The notes under the pieces are model-generated. The model was not told the DNA's origin. It worked only from the letters and a program-made list of their open reading frames with translations, and searched no databases. A DNA stretch of 64,000 nucleotides from Gammaproteobacteria bacterium. GTDB taxonomy: Bacteria; Pseudomonadota; Gammaproteobacteria; Steroidobacterales; Steroidobacteraceae. Location: contig PLUE01000022.1 of NCBI GenBank assembly GCA_003164785.1, positions 216,590 to 280,589 on the forward strand, read 5' to 3'. The position numbers and the translations under genes were made by a program. Shown in pieces: positions 1-9,153 of this stretch (the stretch's first letter is position 1; every line of letters begins with the position of its first letter).

Positions 1-447
1 CCGAACCGCATCGGGGCTTTCGGCCTGTCCATGGGCGCATACGTGCTGGCCCAGGCGGCGGCGGTCGACAAGAGAATCTCGGCCGTCGCGCTGGCCGCAT
101 CCCCCAACGATGTGGTCGAGTTCAACTGGTTGGCGACCGGCCGCTGGGGCCTGCTCAGCCAATATCCAACCTATTGGGCGCTGCGAGCCGCGGGAACGCC
201 GGTGGACATGCTGCCGAAGGATATCGTGGGCGAGATCGCGCCCCGGCCACTGCTGATCGTGCAGGGCGATCAAGATGGACTGGTTCCCGAATGGATGGCC
301 CGGCAGCTGTACGTGGCGGCGCGCGAGCCCAAAGATCTGTACATCGTGCGCGGTGCGCACCATGCCGATTACTCATCGGTGGCGCCGCTCGAGTACCGCA
401 CCCGCCTGACCGACTTCTATCTGAGAACGCTCACCCGGGGCGAGTGA
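1..447 (+). CDS. Alpha/beta hydrolase, C-terminal part (5' end outside window)
   Basis: The reading frame is open from the first base, so the gene begins before the window; about 148 C-terminal residues are seen. They carry the nucleophile elbow G-L-S-M-G near the visible start, an acid-loop motif GDQDGLVP that should supply the catalytic Asp, and GAHHADY with the catalytic His. Order and spacing fit the second half of an alpha/beta hydrolase of the dienelactone hydrolase or serine aminopeptidase type. The substrate cannot be deduced. The 3' end overlaps the end of the convergent JmjC-like gene by 17 bp. Confidence 0.75.
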   Translation, partial: PNRIGAFGLSMGAYVLAQAAAVDKRISAVALAASPNDVVEFNWLATGRWGLLSQYPTYWALRAAGTPVDMLPKDIVGEIAPRPLLIVQGDQDGLVPEWMARQLYVAAREPKDLYIVRGAHHADYSSVAPLEYRTRLTDFYLRTLTRGE

Positions 448-1444
448 CCGGACCGCGCAACGAACGCACCCACCGCTTCACGGCCCGCGGCGGCGTCGAC
501 AGCCGCGTCAGCCCCGAGAACAGAATTTCACCCGGCGTCGTCGGATTCGATTTCGACACCATGCCGATGCCGGCCTTTTTCAGCCCGTCGCGCATCATGG
601 ATTGGCCCGGCGGCGTGGGCCGCATGCCAAACCGACGCAGGTAATGATTGACCTGATAAACACGCGCCACCCGATCCAGCGGCCTCAGACAAAAGCCGAT
701 GCTCACGCTGATCGACACGTCGTCACCGTTCTGCACCCAATGCGGCGCCAAGGGCGGTTGGTGCACCACCTTGCCCGGCGTCAGATGAAACACGCTGGCG
801 CGGTTTTCCAGATCCGGTCGATATTGAGCCGCCTCGAAATCGCCCGCGTAGAAACTCTCGATTTGCTCCATTGGCACGACTTCCCGGTCGCTGGGATCGA
901 ACAGGTGCACATGCTTGGATCCGCGAATCTGCATCAGGAAGTTCGACTCATGGTCGATGTGATACGGCGTCAGCACCCTCGGTGACGTCAGGAACACCGT
1001 CATCGCCGCCCACGTGATTTTGTGGAGCAAGGGTTGGCCGGACCGCTGCTCCACTTCGCGCAGCACGGTCTGCAAGACCTCATTGTATTCCGCATCGATG
1101 GTATCGGCGCTGGTCAGCTTCAGCCACACATTGGCCTCGGAGATCTGCTGGACCGTCTCGGCGAGGCGTTCCTTGAGCGGCATACCGCTGAATTTGGCAT
1201 CGGCCAACGACGTCTTACCGACGCGCGTGGTGACGTTCTTGGGGTTGCCCTGCTCCAGCATCTTCTCGGCGACCGCCGCAAGACGCTGCACGCTGAACAG
1301 CGAGCTGTTGCCCAGCTCATGACCGAACATGAACGGCTGTACGTTGTATTTTTCCTTGAACTCTGGCGTATCGACCAGCAGCGCGCTGTTGCTGCCGGCA
1401 CGCCCCATTTTTTGTTGGAATTCTGACGCGGCGGGCCACATCAT
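431..1444 (-). CDS. Cupin-like / JmjC-domain protein
   Basis: A protein of 337 residues resembling the cupin_8/JmjC family of Fe(II)- and 2-oxoglutarate-dependent oxygenases. In the middle, YHIDHESNFLMQIRGSKHVH holds the H-x-D pair expected to bind iron, and about 70 residues later APHWVQNG supplies a plausible third His. Family members hydroxylate protein or small-molecule substrates, and the target here is unknown. I chose the ATG that follows a GGGGGA Shine-Dalgarno-like run by 8 bases; an ATG 54 bases upstream is also in frame. It lies downstream of galU on the same strand, but a gap of over 100 bp with a palindrome suggests its own promoter. Confidence 0.75.
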   Translation of the reverse strand: MMWPAASEFQQKMGRAGSNSALLVDTPEFKEKYNVQPFMFGHELGNSSLFSVQRLAAVAEKMLEQGNPKNVTTRVGKTSLADAKFSGMPLKERLAETVQQISEANVWLKLTSADTIDAEYNEVLQTVLREVEQRSGQPLLHKITWAAMTVFLTSPRVLTPYHIDHESNFLMQIRGSKHVHLFDPSDREVVPMEQIESFYAGDFEAAQYRPDLENRASVFHLTPGKVVHQPPLAPHWVQNGDDVSISVSIGFCLRPLDRVARVYQVNHYLRRFGMRPTPPGQSMMRDGLKKAGIGMVSKSNPTTPGEILFSGLTRLSTPPRAVKRWVRSLRGPVTRPG

Positions 1445-1546
1445 TGATTTAATCCCCCGTCCTGAAAAACCCCGGCTATTTTGCCTACAGTTCAGCAATT
1501 CACTGAATGCTGCCGTCGGAGATATATCACAGCCGTGCCGATTTTA

Positions 1547-1561
1547 TTGCAATTATTGCAA
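1547..1561. promoter_or_regulatory. Perfect palindrome upstream of the JmjC-like gene
   Basis: TTGCAAT-T-ATTGCAA is a perfect 7-bp dyad around one base, in an AT-rich patch about 100 bp before the JmjC-like start codon. Its symmetry and position fit an operator for a dimeric regulator. No regulator can be named. Confidence 0.35.
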
Positions 1562-1613
1562 AAATGCCCGCCAATACCGCTCTGTGGCCGTTATGTTCAA
1601 CCGCTTCGCGGGT

Positions 1614-2498
1614 TCAAAGCGTGGCCGCGAATTTCTTCAAATAGACGGCGAACTCATCGCCCAGTCTTGGATGGTTGAGGGCGTATTCCACGGTTGCCTG
1701 CAGGTAGCCCAGCTTGCTGCCGCAATCGTAACGCTTGCCCTCGAATTCGAACGCATATACCGGCTCCCGCTGCATCAAACGCGCGATGCCGTCGGTGAGC
1801 TGGATCTCGCCGCCCGCGCCCTTGCCGATTTTTGCCAGGTCTTCGAAGATCGAGCCGGAGAGCACATATCGGCCGACCACCGCCAGCGTCGAGGCCGCTT
1901 TCTCCGGTTTCGGCTTTTCGACGATATGCGAAATCTTCCCGAGTTTCGGCGCCACCTCTCTTTCGAGGGTCACGATCCCGTACTTGTCGGTATCCTGCTT
2001 GGGTACGTTTTGCACGCCGAGCACGCTGCCACCGTATTCGGCATGGATCGCCGCCATCTGCTTGAGGCACGCGACGGGCGCATTGATCAAATCGTCGGCA
2101 AGATGAACCATGAAAGGTGCCTCACCCACCACCGGTCGTGCGCACAGCACGGCGTGTCCCAGGCCCAATGGGGCGGACTGGCGAATGTAGACGCACGAGG
2201 CCCAGCTCGGAAGAATTCCGTGAAGTGCGTCGAGCAATTCCTGCTTGCCCTGCGCCTGCAACGTGGCCTCGAGTTCTGGATCGCTGTCGAAGTGGTCCTC
2301 GATCGCCCGCTTCGAACTCCCGGTGATGAACACCAGGGTCTCGGCTCCGGCGGACAAGGCCTCGTCGACCGCGTATTGGATCAGCGGCTTGTCCACGATC
2401 GGCAGCATCTCTTTCGGGCTCGCCTTGGTGACCGGCAAGAAGCGTGTGCCGCGTCCCGCAACAGGGAATACAGCCATTTTTATTAATTTTTTGGACAT
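1614..2498 (-). CDS. galU: UTP-glucose-1-phosphate uridylyltransferase
   Basis: Makes UDP-glucose from UTP and glucose-1-phosphate in the cytoplasm, feeding LPS, exopolysaccharide and galactose metabolism. The 294-residue product is normal in length and opens with the nucleotidyltransferase signature [20 protein letters not shown], followed by VDKPLIQY. Later blocks such as [23 protein letters not shown] and IVEKPKP fit GalU. I placed the start at [15 protein letters not shown] because upstream residues do not resemble the family. It lies 19 bp after lapB on the same strand, so it may be read from the rpsA-ihfB-lapB transcript. Confidence 0.96.
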   Translation of the reverse strand: MSKKLIKMAVFPVAGRGTRFLPVTKASPKEMLPIVDKPLIQYAVDEALSAGAETLVFITGSSKRAIEDHFDSDPELEATLQAQGKQELLDALHGILPSWASCVYIRQSAPLGLGHAVLCARPVVGEAPFMVHLADDLINAPVACLKQMAAIHAEYGGSVLGVQNVPKQDTDKYGIVTLEREVAPKLGKISHIVEKPKPEKAASTLAVVGRYVLSGSIFEDLAKIGKGAGGEIQLTDGIARLMQREPVYAFEFEGKRYDCGSKLGYLQATVEYALNHPRLGDEFAVYLKKFAATL

Positions 2499-2517
2499 GC
2501 CGAAATCATAGCGGATT

Positions 2518-3738
2518 TCAACCAAGTTTAACGATAGCGAAAGCCTCAAAACTTTCCCAAGCGTGACACGCTGGGCAATGCCAGTAGAAACTTCTGCCCG
2601 CAAACCCGCATTCGCCGCACCGATACTTCTCCGCGCTCGCCAGCAGTGCATGGATCTCCGTCGCGATCTGCTCGATGTCGCCCGGGCTCGGGACGTCGCG
2701 TGCTCCCGGGACGCTCCCTGCGCCGCCGCCCGGGAACGCCTTCAACCGCCACACGGTTCGCAGGGTGGGGTCCTGCGCGACCACGGTCTCGATCGAGACG
2801 CGCAACGTCGGTGAAGCGCCCAAGCCTGCCGAGATGGCCGCGAACACCAGGCGTTTCAGCTCAGCCCGATCGCGCGACTGCGCCAGCGTGACCAGCTCAC
2901 GCAACAGGGCTTCGCGTTCCTGCGGTGCAATCAAATCGAGCAAATGAGGCAGTTCTTCCTGCATGAGCACGGGAGCCGCCCTGACCGCCGTCCTCAGCAG
3001 CTTGATCGCGAGTGCGATGTCGCCCTCGCCCTCCGCGATTCTCGACCGCAGGAGCGCCGCCCGCGGGAACGGCGTCACCTCGCGTCGCGCCTCCCGCAAC
3101 AGCCGCCGAGCCGCATCGTTCGCGCCCCGCTCCATCGCCAAGCCGGCCATCTCGGACAAGTAATGGGCCGCCACCGACGGCGGCGGCGCCGCGTCGATCC
3201 GCGACAGTTGATGATAGACGCCCAACGCCTGCTCCCATTCGAGCTGGCGCTCGTAGACGCCCCGCAACGAGTCGAGCGCCCGGGCGCGTAGACGCGGCAC
3301 CTGGCTCACCTCCAGGAACAACCCCTCCGCTCGGTCGAGCAATCCCGCCCGCAGGTAATCGTGCGCCAGCGCCAGCAGCGCCTGCTCGCGATGCTCCGGC
3401 GCCAGCGTTTTCCGGGCGAGCAGATTCTGGTGGATGCGGATCGCGCGCTCCACCTCGCCCCGTCTGCGATACAAGGAACCCAAAGCAAAATGAGTTTCGA
3501 GGGTGTCGGCATTGGCGTCGAGCAACTTCAGGAAGGTGTCGAGCGCACGATCGGGCTGCTCGGTCACGACATAATCGAGGCCGGCGAGGTAGTCAGGATG
3601 AAGTTTGGTGAATCGACCGGCGTTGCGCCGCCCGAGGGCCGCGAGCCAATTCCTTCCCCAGCCGAAATGTCCGGCGAGAATGCCCACGACCAAAGCGGTG
3701 ATGCCGACTGCCCATGTGAGCGGCGACAGTTCAGGCAT
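2518..3738 (-). CDS. lapB: LPS assembly protein B, TPR and rubredoxin-like domains
   Basis: LapB (YciM) is an inner-membrane protein that controls LpxC proteolysis by FtsH and so the LPS supply. The 406-residue sequence has one N-terminal membrane helix (about residues 8-25), then tandem TPR repeats from about 50 to 340, and a C-terminal rubredoxin-like metal knuckle with two C-x2-C pairs (CGECGF and CPACHAW). This is the complete family architecture. It sits just downstream of ihfB, as in many gammaproteobacteria. The small lapA membrane gene usually found between them is missing, since only 43 bp separate the two. Confidence 0.95.
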   Translation of the reverse strand: MPELSPLTWAVGITALVVGILAGHFGWGRNWLAALGRRNAGRFTKLHPDYLAGLDYVVTEQPDRALDTFLKLLDANADTLETHFALGSLYRRRGEVERAIRIHQNLLARKTLAPEHREQALLALAHDYLRAGLLDRAEGLFLEVSQVPRLRARALDSLRGVYERQLEWEQALGVYHQLSRIDAAPPPSVAAHYLSEMAGLAMERGANDAARRLLREARREVTPFPRAALLRSRIAEGEGDIALAIKLLRTAVRAAPVLMQEELPHLLDLIAPQEREALLRELVTLAQSRDRAELKRLVFAAISAGLGASPTLRVSIETVVAQDPTLRTVWRLKAFPGGGAGSVPGARDVPSPGDIEQIATEIHALLASAEKYRCGECGFAGRSFYWHCPACHAWESFEAFAIVKLG

Positions 3739-3781
3739 GACGGGTCATCGCAGCAGCACGAGAGATGGCTGCAGCCCGTCC

Positions 3782-4084
3782 TCACTCACGGATCGGCTGG
3801 TCGGCTCCATCATTGACACGCTCACGCAAATCCTTGCCTGGCTTGAAATGCGGGACATGCTTGCCGGCGAGCGCCACAGCTTCCCCGGTTTTTGGATTTC
3901 GGCCCTGACGGGGCGGACGAAAATGCAGTGAAAAACTACCGAATCCGCGGATCTCGATGCGCTCTCCGGTGGCCAGCGCGTCACTCATGATCTCCAACAA
4001 CTGTTTGACGGCAAGTTCGACGTCTTTCGCGGGTAAATGCTTTTGTTTGGCCGAAATGATCTCAATGAGTTCGGATTTCGTCAT
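3782..4084 (-). CDS. ihfB: Integration host factor subunit beta
   Basis: The 100-residue beta subunit of the DNA-bending heterodimer [14 protein letters not shown] begins the alpha-helical dimerisation part. [26 protein letters not shown] is the beta-arm region with the conserved GRNPKTG, whose Pro inserts between base pairs. Length and motif fit IhfB better than HU or IhfA. It follows rpsA as in E. coli. An ATG nine codons upstream is rejected because those residues are not conserved. A strong hairpin lies between rpsA and this gene. Confidence 0.96.
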   Translation of the reverse strand: MTKSELIEIISAKQKHLPAKDVELAVKQLLEIMSDALATGERIEIRGFGSFSLHFRPPRQGRNPKTGEAVALAGKHVPHFKPGKDLRERVNDGADQPIRE

Positions 4085-4121
4085 TATCGATCCGTGCGCA
4101 TCACTAGACATACGTAGGAGC

Positions 4122-4157
4122 GCATGCGCGACGGCCCCCGTGGGCCGTCGCGCATGC
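4122..4157 (-). other. Long perfect hairpin between rpsA and ihfB
   Basis: Two exact 16-base arms (GCATGCGCGACGGCCC and its complement) enclose a 4-base loop. No T-run follows on the minus strand, so a classical intrinsic terminator is unlikely. It could protect the rpsA mRNA 3' end, be an RNase III site, or attenuate read-through to ihfB. Confidence 0.7.
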
Positions 4158-4167
4158 CTTTAGTCCC

Positions 4168-5838
4168 TCAATCCTGGCCAGAGATCTGCTCTTTGAGGAG
4201 ATCTCCCAGGCTGGTTCCGGTGGGTGAATCGGTCCGATAATTCTGCATGGCTTCCTGTTCCTCGTGGATGTCCTTCGCCTTGACCGACAGCGAGATGCTG
4301 CGGCCCTTGCGATCGACTCCGGTGAAACGAGCCTCCACTTCCTGACCTACTTTCAGGAATAGACGCGCGTCTTCGACCCGATCACGCGACAGTTCGGATG
4401 CCCGTAGCTGGCCATCCACACCATTGCCGAGGTCGATGATGGCGCCCTTCGCGTCCACTTCACGTACCACACCGACGACGATGCTGCCCTTCGGATGCTC
4501 GGCAATGTAAGCGGAGAACGGATCCTTCGCCAACTGCTTGATACCGAGGCTGATGCGCTCGCGCTCGGGATCGATGGACAGAACCATGGCATCGACCTGC
4601 TGCGCCTTCTGGTAGCTGCGCACCGCTTCCTCGCCCGGCATGTCCCAGGAGATGTCGGACAGGTGGACCAGGCCGTCGATCCCACCGGCCAGGCCGATGA
4701 AGATGCCGAAGTCCGTGATCGACTTGATCTGACCGCTGACCTTGTCGCCACGGTTGTAGTTCTCGGCGAAGTCCTTCCACGGGTTGGCCTTGCACTGCTT
4801 GACGCCCAGGCTGATGCGACGACGCTCCTCGTCGATGTCCAGCACCATGACTTCGACTTCCTGACCGACGTGAACCACCTTGGCCGGATTGACGTTCTTG
4901 TTGGTCCAATCCATTTCGGACACGTGCACCAGGCCCTCCACGCCCTCTTCGATTTCCACGAAGCAGCCATAGTCGGCGATGTTGGTGACCTTGCCGAACA
5001 GACGCGTGTTGGCGGGATAACGACGGGCAATGTTCTGCCAGGGATCCGCGCCCAGCTGCTTCAAGCCCAACGAAACGCGCTGACGTTCGCGATCGAACTT
5101 CAGGATGCGAACGTCGATCTCTTCGCCGACCTTGACCACTTCGGAAGGATGCTTGACGCGCTTCCAGGCCATGTCGGTGATGTGCAGCAAACCATCGATG
5201 CCGCCCAAATCGACGAATGCGCCGTAGTCGGTGAGGTTCTTGACCACACCCTTGACCGCCGCACCCTCCTGCAGATTGTCGAGCAAGGCCGAACGCTCGG
5301 CGCTGTACTCCTGTTCGACCACGGCACGACGTGAGACCACGACGTTGTTGCGCTTCTGGTCGAGCTTGATGACCTTGAATTCGAGCGGCTTGTTCTCGAG
5401 GTACGACGGATCACGGACCGGACGCACATCGACCAACGAACCCGGCAGGAATGCGCGGACGTTGTCGATCTCGACGGTGAAGCCGCCCTTGACGCGACCG
5501 GTGATGATGCCGATGACGATTTCTTGCTTTTCGAACGCCGTCTCGAGACGCGTCCAAGTTCTTGCGCGCTTGGCCTTGTCGCGGGACAGACGGGTTTCAC
5601 CCGAGCCATCCTCCACGCTGTCCAATGCAACCTCGACGGTTTCACCGACGACGACTTCGATCTCGCCTTTTTCGTTCTTGAATTGGTCCGCCGGAATGAC
5701 GGCTTCGGACTTCAATCCAACGTTGACGATGACGTAGTCTTGGCCGACTTCGACGATCAACCCGTTGAGGATGGTGCCAGGACGAATGCGCTGGCTCGCG
5801 ATGCTCTGTTCGAACAGTTCCGCAAAACTTTCAGTCAT
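4168..5838 (-). CDS. rpsA: 30S ribosomal protein S1
   Basis: S1 docks structured mRNAs on the 30S subunit for initiation. The 556-residue product has six S1 OB-fold repeats. The first two form the degenerate ribosome-binding half ([20 protein letters not shown] and the [19 protein letters not shown] block). Repeats 3-6 have the canonical GxVxxxxDYGxFV pattern, such as [20 protein letters not shown], and the SLGLKQL or SLGVKQ segments that close each repeat. Length equals the E. coli protein. It lies downstream of cmk on the same strand as in enteric bacteria; the 102-bp gap leaves room for its own promoter. Confidence 0.98.
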   Translation of the reverse strand: MTESFAELFEQSIASQRIRPGTILNGLIVEVGQDYVIVNVGLKSEAVIPADQFKNEKGEIEVVVGETVEVALDSVEDGSGETRLSRDKAKRARTWTRLETAFEKQEIVIGIITGRVKGGFTVEIDNVRAFLPGSLVDVRPVRDPSYLENKPLEFKVIKLDQKRNNVVVSRRAVVEQEYSAERSALLDNLQEGAAVKGVVKNLTDYGAFVDLGGIDGLLHITDMAWKRVKHPSEVVKVGEEIDVRILKFDRERQRVSLGLKQLGADPWQNIARRYPANTRLFGKVTNIADYGCFVEIEEGVEGLVHVSEMDWTNKNVNPAKVVHVGQEVEVMVLDIDEERRRISLGVKQCKANPWKDFAENYNRGDKVSGQIKSITDFGIFIGLAGGIDGLVHLSDISWDMPGEEAVRSYQKAQQVDAMVLSIDPERERISLGIKQLAKDPFSAYIAEHPKGSIVVGVVREVDAKGAIIDLGNGVDGQLRASELSRDRVEDARLFLKVGQEVEARFTGVDRKGRSISLSVKAKDIHEEQEAMQNYRTDSPTGTSLGDLLKEQISGQD

Positions 5839-5940
5839 GTTTTCTCTTAACTACTAAATCCCTCGCACGTCCCGTGTGCTTCTGGGGTTACCTAAAAATA
5901 ACGGCGATCATTCCTTGAAAGCCGCGACCATATCTTCATA

Positions 5941-6654
5941 CTACCCTGGCGAGAGACGCTCACGGACAATCTCGAGCACGCGTCTTACCACTGCATCGAC
6001 CGTTATGCCGGTCGTGTCCAACAACACGGCATCGTCGCTTGCGACGAGAGGCGAAGCGGTGCGCGATATGTCGCGCTGATCTCGCTCTGCTATCTCCCGC
6101 GAAAGGGCGGCAAGGGTAGCAGCAACCCCCTTTTCTTTCAACTGCTTATAGCGCCTGCCCGCCCGCTCGTCCGCGCTGGCGGTGAGAAAAATCTTCACGG
6201 CTGCGTCGGGGAAGACCACCGTGCCCATATCGCGCCCGTCCGCAACCAGCCCCGGGGGGGCGACAAATCGCCGCTGGCGACCCAGCAACGCCGTGCGTAC
6301 CGCCGGCAGGGCCGCCACTTTGGAGGCGTCGTTGCCGGCAGTTTCGGTCCGAATCGCCCGTGTGACGTCCCGGCCGTCGAGCCAGACCAATTCCTCGCCC
6401 GCCGCGTCTGACCCGAAGCGGATATCCAGACCCTCCGCGAGACGCCCCAGCGCCGGGGCGTCGTCCAACGCAATCCCGCGCTGACGCGCAGCAAGAGCCA
6501 CCAAGCGGTACAGCGCACCACTATCGAGCAGCGCCCAGCCCAGCGCCTGTGCTGCGGCGCGACAGACCGTTCCCTTCCCCGACCCGGAAGGACCGTCGAT
6601 GGTGAGCACGGGGACGACGTCCGGTCGCGCCGGCGAGGCCGATGCGCCGCTCAT
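5941..6654 (-). CDS. cmk: Cytidylate kinase
   Basis: Phosphorylates CMP and dCMP with ATP in the cytoplasm. The 237-residue protein starts with the P-loop TIDGPSGSGKGTVCR and continues with LLDSGALYRLVALAA, DGRDVTRAIRTE, VADGRDMGTVVFPDA and ERDQRDISRTASPL, all hallmarks of bacterial Cmk. The start ATG overlaps the aroA stop in an ATGA, which shows translational coupling and excludes the long upstream extension. The aroA-cmk-rpsA order is widespread in gammaproteobacteria. Confidence 0.96.
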   Translation of the reverse strand: MSGASASPARPDVVPVLTIDGPSGSGKGTVCRAAAQALGWALLDSGALYRLVALAARQRGIALDDAPALGRLAEGLDIRFGSDAAGEELVWLDGRDVTRAIRTETAGNDASKVAALPAVRTALLGRQRRFVAPPGLVADGRDMGTVVFPDAAVKIFLTASADERAGRRYKQLKEKGVAATLAALSREIAERDQRDISRTASPLVASDDAVLLDTTGITVDAVVRRVLEIVRERLSPG

Positions 6655-7979
6655 GCCAGGTCCAGGCCGACGCCGCGCGCCACGCCGACGAAATCGGGGA
6701 ACGACGTTGCCACGTTCGCCACATCGCGAATCAAGAGCGGCTTGGCGGCCCGCAGGCTTGCCACCGCAAAGGCCATGGCGATCCGATGGTCCCCATGGCT
6801 GTCGATCTCGCCGCCGCCGAACGCATACCCGTCGGGGCGTCCCGCGATGCGCATTCCGTCCGGGAGCACCTCGTGCGCCACGCCGAGCGCTGTAAAGCCG
6901 GCGCCCATGGCCGCAATCCGATCGCTCTCCTTGACCCGCAACTCCTCGGCGCCCGTGATGAGCGTCTCGCCGCTGGCGCACGCCGCCGCGATGAACAGCA
7001 CGGGGAACTCATCGATGGCCAACGGCACCAGCGATGAGGGCACCTCGATGCCCGCGAGCGGCGACGCCCTGACCAACAAATCGGCCACCGGTTCGGCGCC
7101 GCTTTCGCGCGCATCGCGAATCTCGATGTCCGCACCCATGCTGCGCAGGATGTCCATCAAGCCCGTTCGAGTTGGATTCATGCCGACGTTTTGAATCAAC
7201 AAACCACCTTCGGCCGCGCCGAGCAGCCCCGCCACGATGAAGAACGCGGCCGACGAAAAATCGCCCGGAACGTTGAGCCGCTGGCCGAGCAGGCGCTGCG
7301 GCGGAAACACCGTCGTGCGCAGGCCCAAGGTCACCACCCGCACGCCGCAGCTCAGCAGCATGCGTTCGCTGTGGTCGCGCGATACCGCGGGCGCGGTCAC
7401 GCTCGTGGCGCCATCCGCATAGAGCCCCGCCAGCAGAATGGCGGACTTCACCTGTGCGCTCGCCACCGGCATCGCATAGTCGATGCCATGCAAGCGGCGC
7501 CCCCCGCCGATGTCGACGGGGGGCGTGCCAGCGTGCGTGCGCACGTCGGCGCCCATCGCGCGCAACGGCTTGGCAACGCGCTCCATGGGGCGCTTCATCA
7601 ACGAGCCATCGCCGACCAATCGTGAATCGAAATTCTGTGCCGCCAGCAGGCCGGTCAACAGCCGCATCGCGGTGCCGGCATTGCCCATGTCGAGCGGATG
7701 TCCCGCGCCTTTGAGGCCATGCAGACCCACGCCTTGAATCAACACATGGGTGGCGCTGGGTTGCTCGATGGGTACGCCCAGCGCACGCATGGCGTTCAAC
7801 GTGGCGAGACAGTCCTCGCTGGCCAGGAAACCGGTCACCTCGCTTAGGCCCTCGGCAAGCCCGGAGAGCATCAGGGAGCGATGCGAGATGGACTTGTCGC
7901 CTGGCACGGTGAGCGTGCCCGATACCTGCCGCACCGGCTGCACCAGAAAATCGCGCACGGGCGAACTCGGGGCCGTCAA
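6651..7979 (-). CDS. aroA: 3-phosphoshikimate 1-carboxyvinyltransferase (EPSP synthase)
   Basis: Joins phosphoenolpyruvate to shikimate-3-phosphate in the chorismate pathway. The 442-residue sequence shows PGDKSISHRSLM, GNAGTAMR (Gly102 at the glyphosate-contact position), MPVASAQVKSAILLAGL, SRDHSERML and EELRVKESDR. The overall pattern, with KRPM and the ASAQVKSA block, looks more like the CP4/class II branch than the E. coli enzyme as I remember them, but the GNAGTAMR loop keeps the glycine typical of sensitive enzymes rather than alanine. It overlaps both pheA and cmk by 4 bp. Confidence 0.95.
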   Translation of the reverse strand: MTAPSSPVRDFLVQPVRQVSGTLTVPGDKSISHRSLMLSGLAEGLSEVTGFLASEDCLATLNAMRALGVPIEQPSATHVLIQGVGLHGLKGAGHPLDMGNAGTAMRLLTGLLAAQNFDSRLVGDGSLMKRPMERVAKPLRAMGADVRTHAGTPPVDIGGGRRLHGIDYAMPVASAQVKSAILLAGLYADGATSVTAPAVSRDHSERMLLSCGVRVVTLGLRTTVFPPQRLLGQRLNVPGDFSSAAFFIVAGLLGAAEGGLLIQNVGMNPTRTGLMDILRSMGADIEIRDARESGAEPVADLLVRASPLAGIEVPSSLVPLAIDEFPVLFIAAACASGETLITGAEELRVKESDRIAAMGAGFTALGVAHEVLPDGMRIAGRPDGYAFGGGEIDSHGDHRIAMAFAVASLRAAKPLLIRDVANVATSFPDFVGVARGVGLDLA

Positions 7980-9142
7980 AGAACCGCCTGCGGATAGGAT
8001 CCCAGCACCTTGTACAGCGACGCCCGCTCCTCCAACTCAGCCAACGCCCTGGCCACCGGCGGATCGCTCACGTGGCCCTCGATGTCGATGAAAAAGACAT
8101 AGTCCCACTTGCGCTTGTGCGATGGACGCGACTCGATCCGCGTCATGTTGACCCGATGTTTGGCCAACGGCTCCAACAGCCTGAACAGGGCGCCCGCGTC
8201 GTCGGTATCCGCCGTTGATACGAGCAAGGTGGTCCGATCCGAGCCGCTGGCGCTGAATAATTTGCGCCCCACCACCAGAAATCGCGTGGTGTTGTCGGGC
8301 CGGTCCTCGATTTCGTTGGCCAGCAGAGTCAGACCGTAGATCTCGGCGGCCGTGCGGCTCGCGATCGCCGCCGTGCCCCGCTCGTCGCGCGCACGACGGG
8401 CACCTTCCGCATTGCTCGACACCGCCACCCGTTCCACATCGGGCAGCTGACCATCCAGCCAGCCGCGGCACTGCGCCAACGCCTGCGGATGCGCGCAGAT
8501 ACGCTTGATGTCGGCGATGCTGGTCATGCGGCCCATCAAACTATGATGAATGCGCAGCTCGACCTCACCGCAAATCTTCAGCCCCGAGTTCAGGAACATG
8601 TCCAAGGTGTGATTGACCGTGCCCTCGCTCGAATTCTCGATGGGCACCACGCCAAAGTCGGCCACGCCGCCCTCCACCTCATGGAACACTTCATCGATGG
8701 CCGCCAGCGGCAATGCGCGCACCGACGATCCAAAATGCTTGAGCACCGCCGCCTGCGAGAACGTGCCTTCCGGACCGAGGAACGCCACTTTCAGCGGCTC
8801 CTGCTGCGCGAGGCACGCTGACATGATCTCGCGGAACAGGCGCGCAACCTCCTCGTCGCGCAGCGGTCCCTCGTTGCGCTTCAACGCCTTGCGCAACACG
8901 TCGGCCTCGCGCTCGGGACGATAGAAATCGACAGCCTTGCCGGACGCCGCCTTGGAGAGGCCCACCTGCTGCGCGAAGCGCGCTCGCTCGTTGAGCAACG
9001 CATGGATGCGCTCGTCCACCGCGTCGATCCGGTCGCGGATGTTCGCGAGGTCGGGGGCGGAAGCGGCGGCCGGCGACGACCCGGCCTTCGCGGTCTTTCG
9101 TGCCTTCGCTCCTTTGCTGACTGTCGTTTTCTGGCGAGCCAT
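7976..9142 (-). CDS. pheA: Bifunctional chorismate mutase / prephenate dehydratase
   Basis: Converts chorismate to prephenate and then phenylpyruvate, for phenylalanine. Of 388 residues, about 33-115 form the AroQ-type chorismate mutase helix bundle (IRDRIDAVDERIHALLNER), about 118-300 the dehydratase (VAFLGPEGTFSQAA through the catalytic NTTRFLVVG), and the last 80 an ACT domain with ESRPSHKRKWDYVFFID for feedback by phenylalanine. An N-terminal Lys/Ala-rich tail of about 30 residues is extra to most homologues, and the start could lie further in. hisC and tyrA, which often follow pheA in Pseudomonas, are absent here. Confidence 0.95.
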   Translation of the reverse strand: MARQKTTVSKGAKARKTAKAGSSPAAASAPDLANIRDRIDAVDERIHALLNERARFAQQVGLSKAASGKAVDFYRPEREADVLRKALKRNEGPLRDEEVARLFREIMSACLAQQEPLKVAFLGPEGTFSQAAVLKHFGSSVRALPLAAIDEVFHEVEGGVADFGVVPIENSSEGTVNHTLDMFLNSGLKICGEVELRIHHSLMGRMTSIADIKRICAHPQALAQCRGWLDGQLPDVERVAVSSNAEGARRARDERGTAAIASRTAAEIYGLTLLANEIEDRPDNTTRFLVVGRKLFSASGSDRTTLLVSTADTDDAGALFRLLEPLAKHRVNMTRIESRPSHKRKWDYVFFIDIEGHVSDPPVARALAELEERASLYKVLGSYPQAVL

Positions 9143-9153
9143 CCGATTTTCCT

